From Saprospiraceae bacterium (GTDB lineage Bacteria; Bacteroidota; Bacteroidia; Chitinophagales; Saprospiraceae), in the NCBI GenBank assembly GCA_016714985.1, contig JADKBS010000008.1, positions 1 through 64,000 on the forward strand: a stretch of DNA of 64,000 bases, read 5' to 3'. The position numbers and the translations under genes are program-made. The notes below the pieces were generated by a model. The model was not told the origin of the DNA. It made no database searches and saw only the letters and a program-made list of their open reading frames with translations. Position 1 is the first letter of the stretch, and each line of letters opens with the position of its first letter. Below, one piece after another: positions 19,277 to 27,049 of this stretch.

Positions 19277-22200
19277 ATGAAAACTCAACTTCCCCTCCTC
19301 GCAGCCCTCATGCTGTGCCTACTCCTTGAAAACCAAGCAGTTGCGCAAGCAACCCGCCTACTTCGCACCCCCGCCATCTCGGCCCGGCACATCGCTTTCA
19401 GCTATGCGGGCGACGTGTGGGTGGCCGACCATGACGGCAAGAACCTTCATCGCCTGACCACCCATGTGGGCCAAGAAGGCGAACCACATTTCTCGCCGGA
19501 CGGCAATACGGTGGCCTTCACCGCAGAGTACGACGGCAACGCCGACGTGTTCACTGTGCCAGTGTCGGGTGGCGAACCCAAGCGCCTCACCTGGCACCCG
19601 CTGCCCGATGTCGTGAAAGGCTGGACGCCCGACGGCAAGCAGGTCGTCTTCGCCAGTGGTAGGCACAATGCGCCGTACAACTACCCCGACCACTTCTGGA
19701 AAGTGTCCACGGACGGCAACTTGTCTGCCGATAGGCACGAGGGGCTGGAGGAATCGCTGCGCATCCCACGGGTATGGGAGGGCAGTTTTTCGCCGGACGG
19801 CAAGCGCATGGCCTACCAGATGGTATTGCCTTGGGAGGTTGAGTTCCGCAACTACCGGGGCGGCCAGAACGGGCCTATCCGAATCATTGACCTTACCAGT
19901 TTCGAAGAGGAGAAACTGCCCTGGGATGGGGCAAACGACCAGCACCCGCAATGGGTCGGCGACGAGATATTCTTCCTCTCCGACCGGGACTACGCCATGA
20001 ACGTCTGGGCTTATAGCCTGAAAACCAAGCAGTTGCGACAAGTGACGAAGTTCAAGGACTTTGACTGCAAAAACCTCAGTGCGGGCGGCGGCATGCTCAT
20101 TTTTGAAAATGGCGGCTACCTCCATACCCTCGACACCAAGGGCGGTGAGCCTAAAAAATTGAACATCACCGTGGAGGGCGATTTCGCTTGGGCAAGGCCG
20201 CATTGGGAGAAAGTAGAGGCCAACGTGGCCGATTACGACCTATCGCCGAGCGGCAAACGGGTGCTGTTCTCGGCCCGTGGCGACGTGTTCAGCGTGCCCG
20301 CCGAGAAGGGCGATGTGCGCAACTTGACCACCAGCAGCGGTGTGGCCGACCGCAGTCCCGCTTGTTCGCCGAATGGCGAAAAAATAGCCTTTTTCAGCGA
20401 CGAAGGCGGTGAGTACCAATTGGTCATCGCCGATAATTTTGGCAAAATCGAGAAGAAGATTGCGCTGCAAAACCCCACGTTCTACTACACGCCCGCTTGG
20501 TCGCCCGACTCGAAATACCTTGCCTTCGGCGATGCCGACCGCAACCTCTGGTACGTGGAAATCGCCACGGGCAAGGCTACGTTGGTGGACAACGAAGGCA
20601 CGGCGCACCCAGAGCGCAACATCTACCCCGCCTGGTCGCCGGACTCGAAATGGCTGGCCTATTCCAAGCGCTTGAAGAATGATTTCAACACGATTTTCGT
20701 CTATTCGCTGGCGCAAAAAAAGGCCAAGCAGTTCACCGATGGCATGTCGGACTGCAAGGCCCCGGCTTGGGACAAAAGCGGCAAGTACCTCTACTTCTTG
20801 GCCAGCACCGACTTCGCCCTCGGCTTGGGCTGGCTCGACCTCAGTTCTTATGGCCACCCCGGCACCCGCAGTGTGTATGTCGCCGTTTTGTCCAAAAGCG
20901 AAGCCTCGCCCCTGAAGCCCCTCAACGACGAGGAGGAGAAGCCCGACACGACAAAAAAAGATACCTCCAAGGTCGTCAATATTGATTTTGACGGCCTCGG
21001 CCAGCGCATCCTCGCCCTCGATTTGCCCGCCAAAAACTATGCATTCCTCAGTGCCGGAGAGGAGGGCGTGCTGTTCTATGGGGCCTGGGAGGTTGACCCA
21101 ACCACCACTTATCCCGCCACATTTGCCGTGGGCCGCTACAAAATGAAGGAGCGCAAATCGGAGGAAGTTATGGGCGGCTTGGTGCGCTTCGACCTCAGCG
21201 ACGATGGCAAAAAAATGCTCTACGGGATGCTCGACAATTCGTGGGGCGTCGTGGATGCGGCGGGCACGCCAAAACCGGGCGATGGCAAGCTGAACCTCTC
21301 CGAAATGCAAATGAAAGTGGACCCACTGTCTGAGGCCCGGCAGATTTTCAGGGAGGCTTGGCGCTACCAACGGGACTATTTTTACGTGGAAAACGTACAC
21401 GGCCTCGACATGGACTGGGCCTGGAAAACCTACTCGCCCTGGGTCGAAAGCGTGCGCCACCGTTCCGACCTAAACTATTTGCTCGACATCTTGGGCGGTG
21501 AAACGAGCATCGGCCACTCCTTCGTGGGCGGCGGCGACTTCCCCGACGTGGACCGGGTGCCCGTCGGCCTGCTCGGTGCCAACTACGAGGTGGCCAATGG
21601 TAAGTACCGCTTCGCAAAAATCTTCAACGGCGAAAACTGGAACCCGACCCTGAAAGCGCCCCTCACGCAGCCCGGCGTGGACGTGCGCCAAGGCGACTAC
21701 CTACTGGCCGTGAACGGCGTACCGCTAGATGCCAGCACCAATATTTTCAGCGCCTTCGACCGCATGGCAGGCAAGCAGACCCGCCTTTTAATCAACAGCA
21801 AACCCAGCACCGACGGCGCACGGGAAGTGACCGTGGTGCCTGTGGCCGACGAGGGCGGCCTGCGCCAACTCGAATGGGTGGAAAGCAACCGCCGCAAGGT
21901 GGACGAACTCAGCGGCGGCAAACTGGCCTACGTCTGGGTGCCCAACACGGGCGGCGAGGGCTATACCTATTTCAACCGCTGGTACTTCGCGCAGCGGGAC
22001 AAGAAAGGCGCCGTGGTGGATGAGCGCTTCAACCAGGGCGGCTACATCGCCGACTACATCATCGAGGCGCTGTCGAGGACGCATTTCGGCTACTTCAACA
22101 ACCCCGTGGGCGACAAGACACCTATGCTCTCGCAACACGCCGCCATCCACGGCCCGAAGGTCATGCTCATCAACGAAATGGCGGGCAGCGGCGGCGATAT

Positions 22201-22537
22201 GCTGCCGTATATGTTCCGTTTCAAGAAAATAGGCCCGCTCGTGGGCAAGAAGACCTGGGGCGGCCTCGTCGGCATCTGGGACGTGCCTGGCCTGATGGAC
22301 GGCGGCGGCATCACGGCCCCCCGTGGCGGCTTCTTCAACGTGGACGGGGAATGGGACGTGGAGAACGAAGGCGTCGCCCCGGACGTGGAGGTGGACATGA
22401 CCCCGAAACTAGTGAACCAGGGCCACGACCCTCAGCTCGAAGAAGGCGTGAAACAGGCAATGAAACTGTTGGAAACCCAGGAGGTTAAAATGCTGCCACA
22501 GCCGAAGGACCCGGTGAGGGTGAGGAGGCCGAGGTAG
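19277..22537 (+). CDS. Tricorn-like S41 family protease, exported
   Basis: A protein of 1086 residues with a signal peptide ending ..ENQAVAQ. The layout follows tricorn protease: WD/TolB-like beta-propeller repeats in the N-terminal two thirds (..FSPDGNTVAFTAEYDG.., ..AWSPDSKYLAFGD..), a C1 helical segment (..QIFREAWRYQRDYFYVENVH..), a PDZ domain (VRQGDYLLAVNGVPLD), then the S41 serine protease domain with the nucleophile in NEMAGSGGDMLPY and KTWGGLVG after it. It is expected to trim peptides in the periplasm or at the cell surface. No frame break occurs over 3.2 kb. It has its own promoter-like box at 19252. Confidence 0.93.
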   Translation: MKTQLPLLAALMLCLLLENQAVAQATRLLRTPAISARHIAFSYAGDVWVADHDGKNLHRLTTHVGQEGEPHFSPDGNTVAFTAEYDGNADVFTVPVSGGEPKRLTWHPLPDVVKGWTPDGKQVVFASGRHNAPYNYPDHFWKVSTDGNLSADRHEGLEESLRIPRVWEGSFSPDGKRMAYQMVLPWEVEFRNYRGGQNGPIRIIDLTSFEEEKLPWDGANDQHPQWVGDEIFFLSDRDYAMNVWAYSLKTKQLRQVTKFKDFDCKNLSAGGGMLIFENGGYLHTLDTKGGEPKKLNITVEGDFAWARPHWEKVEANVADYDLSPSGKRVLFSARGDVFSVPAEKGDVRNLTTSSGVADRSPACSPNGEKIAFFSDEGGEYQLVIADNFGKIEKKIALQNPTFYYTPAWSPDSKYLAFGDADRNLWYVEIATGKATLVDNEGTAHPERNIYPAWSPDSKWLAYSKRLKNDFNTIFVYSLAQKKAKQFTDGMSDCKAPAWDKSGKYLYFLASTDFALGLGWLDLSSYGHPGTRSVYVAVLSKSEASPLKPLNDEEEKPDTTKKDTSKVVNIDFDGLGQRILALDLPAKNYAFLSAGEEGVLFYGAWEVDPTTTYPATFAVGRYKMKERKSEEVMGGLVRFDLSDDGKKMLYGMLDNSWGVVDAAGTPKPGDGKLNLSEMQMKVDPLSEARQIFREAWRYQRDYFYVENVHGLDMDWAWKTYSPWVESVRHRSDLNYLLDILGGETSIGHSFVGGGDFPDVDRVPVGLLGANYEVANGKYRFAKIFNGENWNPTLKAPLTQPGVDVRQGDYLLAVNGVPLDASTNIFSAFDRMAGKQTRLLINSKPSTDGAREVTVVPVADEGGLRQLEWVESNRRKVDELSGGKLAYVWVPNTGGEGYTYFNRWYFAQRDKKGAVVDERFNQGGYIADYIIEALSRTHFGYFNNPVGDKTPMLSQHAAIHGPKVMLINEMAGSGGDMLPYMFRFKKIGPLVGKKTWGGLVGIWDVPGLMDGGGITAPRGGFFNVDGEWDVENEGVAPDVEVDMTPKLVNQGHDPQLEEGVKQAMKLLETQEVKMLPQPKDPVRVRRPR

Positions 22538-22560
22538 GGGGAATGGTCGGTCAACCAGAT

Positions 22561-22594
22561 TTGAGCAACCTTGTCAGCTCAAATTCTATCTTTC
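22561..22594 (+). promoter_or_regulatory. Promoter-like TTG-N23-TAtcTTTc
   Basis: TTG at 22561-22563 and TATCTTTC at 22587-22594 are separated by 23 bases, within the range for Bacteroidota -33/-7 elements. The ATG at 22612 follows 17 bases after the box. Confidence 0.55.
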
Positions 22595-22611
22595 ACAAAA
22601 ATTCCATTCGA

Positions 22612-23807
22612 ATGAAAACGCATTTTCATCTTTTAACAGCCCTCGTGCTGTGCTTACTCCTTGCAAATCAAGCATTTGCGCAGCCTGCTCCCGAAGCAAA
22701 AAATCGTCGCCAACCCATCCGGGAAGTCACCCTCTCGGGCACAGGTTACGAACTGGGCTTGCAGCACGGCCAGATTTTCAAAAGGAAATCAGTGAACTCG
22801 TCACCAAGTTCAAGGAAAAAACAACCCAAGAGCTTGGCAAGGACGCCAACGAGGTAGTGGCCGATTTTTACCAAAAAACAAGTTTTGATGCTGCTATAAA
22901 GCATTGGACGCCAGACATTTACGAAGAAATAAGGGGCATTGCCGATGGTGCTGGTCAACCGTTCAACGACGTGATGGTGTTCAGTCTCCTCGATGAATTT
23001 TGGGTCTATCAGGATAACCTCGAAAACCACCATTGTAGCGGCGTGGGCGTACCTGCCCGTGATGGCCAGCCCGGCTACATAGCCCAGAACATGGACATCG
23101 AAGCCTATACCGACGGCTACCAGGTGCTGCTGCGGATCGCCCGCAGCGGCAACCGCCCGGAGCAGCTCATCTTGACGCACCCCGGCTGCATCGCCCTGAA
23201 CGGCATGAACGAAGCGGGCATCGGTGCCTGCATGAACACGCTGATGCAGTTGAAAGCCAGCACGACGGGGCTGCCCGTGGCGTTCATCGTGCGGCACATG
23301 CTTGGTTCCACCAATAGGGACGAGGTGTTGCGTTTCATTCAAAACGTGCCCCATGCCTCCGGCCAAAACTATATCATCGGCATCAGGGACGAGGTGTATG
23401 ATTTTGAGGCTTCCGCCAATAAAGTGGTGCGTTTTGACCCAAAAAACGAGAACGGCACGGTCTATCACACCAACCACCCGCTGGTGAACGACGACGTGAA
23501 GCCGTGGTTCAAGAAATTCGACCCGACTGTAAAGGAGGAGGAAAAACCTGTAAAATCAAACAGTTTCGTACGTTTGGCGGCGGTGCAGCGCAGGGTTGTT
23601 CCGAGCGGGTTTATCACTGATGCCACCATCATGGCTGCGCTGCGCTCCAAGGACGACGATAAATTCCCCGTTTGCGTTGCTGCAAATCAATGGGGCCTGA
23701 CCTTCGGCTCGGTCATCATGACGCTGTCTGGAAAGCCTTTTTTGCAGATAACGTCGGGGCCGCCGGATGAGTCGGAGTATAAAAGGGTGGAGTTTTCGGA
23801 GCGATGA
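22612..23807 (+). pseudogene. Exported C45 family acyltransferase/peptidase, one frameshift
   Basis: ATG at 22612 starts a signal peptide (MKTHFHLLTALVLCLLLANQ..AQ) that is nearly the same as that of the tricorn-like gene. After GTGYELGLQHGQIFK the frame is lost in the A4 run at 22780-22783. With one more A the protein continues ..KEISELVTKFKEK.. to 23807, giving 398 residues. The family (acyl-CoA:6-aminopenicillanate acyltransferase-like, N-terminal nucleophile hydrolases) self-cleaves before a Cys, here in HHCSGVGVP. NGMNEAGIGACMNTL follows, as expected. The break is probably a sequence error or recent decay; everything else looks functional. Confidence 0.8.
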
Positions 23808-23906
23808 GAGAGAGGCCGTTGGGTTTTCTATCTGCTGTTTTGTCTTAATTTTGGCCCATGAAGGGTAAGCGTGAATGAGGTTAAGACGCAGTCCGCTGTA
23901 TCAAGG

Positions 23907-23978
23907 GAGCGGGTTATCAAACCCGCTGGTTCCGGGTTTCAATTTTCTTTCTGAACCAGCGGGTTTGATAACCCGCTC
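23907..23978. repeat. Perfect 26-bp inverted repeat
   Basis: Arms 23907-23932 and 23953-23978 (GAGCGGGTTATCAAACCCGC core) are exact reverse complements around a 20-base loop. Imperfect pairing extends outward to TATC..GATA. It lies 100 bases after the C45 gene, so it may end transcription, although no T-run follows. A decayed relative is at 58551-58605. Confidence 0.85.
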
Positions 23979-24052
23979 TCTCGATACCAGATTCTGCTTC
24001 AATTCAATTTTCATACTTACCCGCTATGAGCGTTGATTTTAAACTCAAAAAA

Positions 24053-24508
24053 ATGAAAAACATATTGAAAAATCAATTTCCAATGATGCTCCTCCTCGGT
24101 TTTCTATTGGCTGCCACTGCTTGCAAACAAAGCCCCAGCGACAAGGCCAATCAGGGCAGTAACACCGTCGCACCAACCACCACCACGGCCTTGACCATGG
24201 AACAAACCGCCGACGGCAAATGGGTCATCCTGGACGGCCAGAAAACCGTGGTTTACGACGTGTTCATCTTCGACAACGGCCCTGATTACGAAGCAGAAGG
24301 GCTGATACGGGTGGTGAAAAACGGCAAAATCGGTTATGCCGACGCCAAGTCCTACGCCATCGTCATCGAGCCGCAGTTCGATTGCGCTTATCCGTTTGAA
24401 AATGGCAAGGCCAAGGTCAGCAACCAGTGCAAAACAGTTAAAGACGGCGAGCATAGCGTATGGGAAAGCGAGGCTTGGCAGTATGTGGATAGGGAGGGGA
24501 GGTTTTGA
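24053..24508 (+). CDS. WG-repeat-like lipoprotein
   Basis: Started at 24053 (MKNILKNQF..) because this gives a lipoprotein signal with lipobox AATAC. It has 151 residues. After a Thr-rich linker there are KWG/WG-type repeats (..GLIRVVKNGKIGYADAKSYAIVIEPQFD.., ..AYPFENGKAKV..). WG-repeat proteins are common envelope proteins in Bacteroidota and usually have more repeats, so this is a short version. No enzymatic role is evident. Confidence 0.75.
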   Translation: MKNILKNQFPMMLLLGFLLAATACKQSPSDKANQGSNTVAPTTTTALTMEQTADGKWVILDGQKTVVYDVFIFDNGPDYEAEGLIRVVKNGKIGYADAKSYAIVIEPQFDCAYPFENGKAKVSNQCKTVKDGEHSVWESEAWQYVDREGRF

Positions 24509-24529
24509 TGGTTTTTGATGCGATTAGGC

Positions 24530-24661
24530 TGATAACGTTTTGCGGCTTGGCGCAGTGGCGGATTTCGGAGCACAAAACTGTCAATACACCACAAAAGTTG
24601 ATGCGAGGCAGAATGTTCAATTAACCACTTCACCCGCCATTGAGCCAAACGCCTGTTATGC
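24530..24661 (-). other. attC-like recombination site 1
   Basis: An imperfect palindrome of 132 bases directly 3' of the minus-strand gene ending at 24671. Read on the minus strand it begins GCATAAC (24661-24655, R'' type) and ends GTTATCA (24536-24530, R' type). Arms 24634-24653 and 24543-24561 (GGCGTTTGGCTCAATGGCGG against CCGCCACTGCGCCAAGCCG) pair with a few bulges, as in integron attC sites. GCATAAC is the exact complement of GTTATGC at the end of site 2, which is expected if the DNA between is one excisable cassette. Confidence 0.6.
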
Positions 24662-24670
24662 GGTCTTTTT

Positions 24671-25060
24671 TCATTCTTTTTTCTGTTTAGGATGATATTT
24701 ATAATAGTCTGGTCGTTCTGTTTTTTGCCACACAAATTTGTAACCTGTGTCCATTATATCTATGTCAAAAGGTCGTTTTACATAGAAAATATTGTTAGAG
24801 TCGCTTGCAATTAAAGTTGCTCCGGAAATTATAAGACCGGCTAATATCCATAACACAATTGTCACAATTTTGAGCGCATTAATCATTGTCAAAAAGCGGT
24901 TAACGCAGAATACTAATAACAACCAAAAGGAAAAGTAAGTCAAGAAGTCAATTAGTAATTCTATCACGAAAATCTGCAAGGACATCGAAGTATGCCAACC
25001 TTCACAAACGAATGGAAATGGGAAGCCAGCAAGCAAGGTGTCTGGTGCGTCAATAGGCAA
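24671..25060 (-). CDS. Small two-helix membrane protein in cassette B
   Basis: A protein of 129 residues with two hydrophobic segments (LIDFLTYFSFWLLLVFCV and IVTIVLWILAGLIISGATLI) and a charged, Tyr/Lys-rich C-terminus (..KTERPDYYKYHPKQKKE). AT-rich relative to its neighbours. The true start may be the internal Met at SMSLQIF. No family recognised. It is the last of three minus-strand genes before the attC-like site 1, the normal position for a cassette gene. Confidence 0.6.
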   Translation of the reverse strand: MPIDAPDTLLAGFPFPFVCEGWHTSMSLQIFVIELLIDFLTYFSFWLLLVFCVNRFLTMINALKIVTIVLWILAGLIISGATLIASDSNNIFYVKRPFDIDIMDTGYKFVWQKTERPDYYKYHPKQKKE

Positions 25061-25160
25061 AGCATACCACCATTTAGTAATAACAGCAAGGAAATATAGG
25101 GAAGTACCAGTTTAAATGTCAACTTTTCATTTCAACTTTTTATTGTCTTTCGTAAATTGT

Positions 25161-25448
25161 TTAGGGAAACCAGTGTAAGTGAAATACTTCTAGGTTCCAA
25201 TTTGCTAATACAATTTTACCTCTTTTTATTAAATCGCTTCCTCTAAACTTATTTCCATTTTTGTCGAAATATATACCATAAGGGCTTATATATTTCCAAT
25301 TTTCTAGCTCACAAATACTATAGTTACCTGAGTTTATTAGCCTTAATCCTTTTTTGATTTTTCCATTCTTTGGATTTATGTAAAAGCCATTTTTGGGGAA
25401 TAGAAATGGGTTATAACCAGTTGGCATCCATGGGTCGTTTTCAGGCAC
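25161..25448 (-). CDS. Hypothetical small protein in cassette B
   Basis: A protein of 95 residues, hydrophilic, with repeated Asn-Gly-Lys turns (FYINPKNGKIKKGL.., GIYFDKNGNKFRGSDLI) that suggest a beta-rich fold. No signal peptide and no known family. It follows the 25468 gene by 20 bases on the same strand and is AT-rich like the rest of the segment. Confidence 0.5.
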   Translation of the reverse strand: MPENDPWMPTGYNPFLFPKNGFYINPKNGKIKKGLRLINSGNYSICELENWKYISPYGIYFDKNGNKFRGSDLIKRGKIVLANWNLEVFHLHWFP

Positions 25449-25467
25449 ACAGTTTAAATTATAGCAA

Positions 25468-25854
25468 TTAGCCGAGTTTTACTTGATTTGAACCGTGTAG
25501 AGTGAATACTTCAGCAGGGTATTGCAGTCTCCAAGCATCTGAAGTCAGATAAACAACGAAAGTGTCTGCTCTTGAATAATTTCCCTTCATTTCTAGAAAG
25601 AGTTGACGCCCTTCAATTTTAATATTACCCGAAAAAGTATCATTTAAGTTTTGTACTCTTAACGCACAACCCATTACCTCTTTAGGCAAATTCAAAATTC
25701 TAATTGCAAAACCATGGCCACTAAAATCTAAAACCAAGTTCACTATTTCAGAGTCTGGGAACATTTTAAATTCTTCATCTTGACCATATGCCTTGTTAAG
25801 GCATAGGATGAACAGAAAAATAAGTATTGAAAGTGCAAATTTGGTTAAGGTCAT
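25468..25854 (-). CDS. Small secreted protein in cassette B
   Basis: A protein of 128 residues with a signal peptide (LTKFALSILIFLFILCLNKAYGQ). The mature part is beta-rich (..FAIRILNLPKEVMGCALRVQ.., ..IKIEGRQLFLEMKG..) without a known motif. Its ATG lies 57 bases inside the presumed cassette edge at site 2, the usual layout of a first cassette gene. Confidence 0.6.
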   Translation of the reverse strand: MTLTKFALSILIFLFILCLNKAYGQDEEFKMFPDSEIVNLVLDFSGHGFAIRILNLPKEVMGCALRVQNLNDTFSGNIKIEGRQLFLEMKGNYSRADTFVVYLTSDAWRLQYPAEVFTLHGSNQVKLG

Positions 25855-25910
25855 ATTATATTTTTCTATCGTGAACTAGTTTTGGTTAAGGAGATTCCAT
25901 TCAAAATGCC

Positions 25911-26109
25911 GCATAACGAACAGGTATTTGCGAAGGCTGGGAAATAGAATTCAGTCCGCCCGGCTACCTGAAGCTAAATTATAGATAAAAGTTGATGATT
26001 AGTACACAGCCAAATTTATAACGTCCTGCTGGATATGAAGCCAAATTGAAAAACAAAAGTTGAAGTACAACTTCCCTCCGCCCAGCTTTTGCAAATACCC
26101 ATGTTGTAC
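25911..26109 (-). other. attC-like recombination site 2
   Basis: Read on the minus strand this site begins GTACAAC (26109-26103) and ends GTTATGC (25917-25911). The arms GGGTATTTGCAAAAGCTGGG (26100-26081) and CCCAGCCTTCGCAAATACCT (25941-25922) pair at 17 of 20 positions. At 199 bases it is longer than most attC sites, and its middle holds two diverged direct copies of a GAAGC.AAATT..AAAAGTTGA segment, so it may be two fused sites. It follows the 3' end of the 26171 gene as expected for a cassette. Confidence 0.55.
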
Positions 26110-26170
26110 GCCGCTTATTGTCTAAGGAAACGTAGCACAATTGGTCGGTATTCCTCGTCTTTCTCTAACT

Positions 26171-26735
26171 CTATCCGTTATCAGTTGGATTGACATTTAA
26201 ATAAAGTTCTGCGTAATCTTCGTCGCTCTTACCTTCAAAGAATAACTTGTATTCATTGGCTGCTGTATATTGTCCTTCTTGACCTGCAACTGCTTTTGCG
26301 AATTCCTTTAGATTGACATAGGTCACGTTGATGTCTTTTGCAAAAGTTGCAGTCGTGTCAGCAGGTTGTTTGTAAAGCTGGTATAATGTCCGAAGTAAAT
26401 AGTCACTTTGAGTTCCGATGCTTCTCAATGAAATTCCTTGTCCAAAGCCTTTGTCTCCTTCTTTGCGTTTAGGTATAGAAACTAGCAATCCTAATTCTTG
26501 TCCGTTGTAAGAGGAAACAGCCTTATAAATTTTTGCTGTGTCGTTTTCAGATTTTTGAACTATTGAAAGTTTAATGTCTGCACCCAACCCTCTTCCTCAC
26601 CGTTGTCAATTTGCAGCGGCTGAATTGCATGATTTGTTTTCTCAGAAGTTCCAGTCTTATTGCTGTCGGCAAATGTTGATTGTTTGAACAACTGAAAAGT
26701 GTCGCTAAGAAACAAATGATTGTGATTTTTTGCAT
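26171..26735 (-). pseudogene. Lipoprotein in cassette A, two frameshifts
   Basis: ATG at 26735 gives a lipoprotein signal (MQKITIICFLATLFSCSNN, lipobox LFSC). The frame then moves at about 26681-26686, continuing STFADSNKTGTSEKTNH.. in a second frame, and again at 26584-26591, continuing GADIKLSIVQKSENDTAK.. to the stop at 26171. Adding one base at each site gives 188 residues. The C-terminal part (..TYVNLKEFAKAVAGQEGQY..) matches no family I recognise. The ATG is only 17 bases inside the presumed cassette boundary at 26758. Confidence 0.6.
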
Positions 26736-26751
26736 GGTCGTTTTAAGTGGC

Positions 26752-26758
26752 GTACAAC
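26752..26758 (-). other. Presumed 5' boundary of cassette A (GTTGTAC)
   Basis: On the minus strand GTTGTAC stands here. It is the exact complement of the GTACAAC that opens attC-like site 2, so the segment between them has the matched ends of one circularisable cassette. No second arm of a full attC and no integrase gene is visible beyond it. Confidence 0.45.
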
Positions 26759-26944
26759 TCAGAAATATACGCACCTTTCGGTGCGTGAACCCAAAGATAA
26801 AATTAACCCTTGAAATCCACCAAATTAGGTGCAAACATTTTTCAAAAGCATGAAAGACAGTATTTTACGAAGTAAGAAAGACAACTTTTGATTTCAAAAC
26901 AATACAAAATGCGAAGTACGTATTTTTCATTGTTTCATCGTCTC

Positions 26945-26979
26945 ACAATACAAAATGCGCAACGCGCATTTTGTATTGT
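26945..26979 (+). repeat. Perfect 16-bp hairpin with 3-base loop, T-run after it
   Basis: Arms 26945-26960 and 26964-26979 (ACAATACAAAATGCGC and its complement) are exact, and five T follow on the plus strand, so it has the form of an intrinsic terminator. A second copy of the word CAATACAAAATGCG lies at 26903-26916. It sits about 70 bases before the start of the 27050 gene and may insulate it from upstream transcription. Confidence 0.7.
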
Positions 26980-27026
26980 TTTTGCGACATACCATGAAAA
27001 ATCCACACTTTCTCACCTCACCCTTC

Positions 27027-27034
27027 TACCTTTC
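27027..27034 (+). promoter_or_regulatory. -7 box TAccTTTc
   Basis: TACCTTTC followed by GCCAAAATT, 15 bases before the ATG at 27050, repeats the arrangement seen at 19252 and 22587. Confidence 0.45.
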
Positions 27035-27049
27035 GCCAAAATTTCACCA

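Noticed and set aside
20240..21460. 406-codon minus-strand reading frame
   Set aside because: Mirror of the tricorn-like gene in GC-rich DNA, with no family signal.
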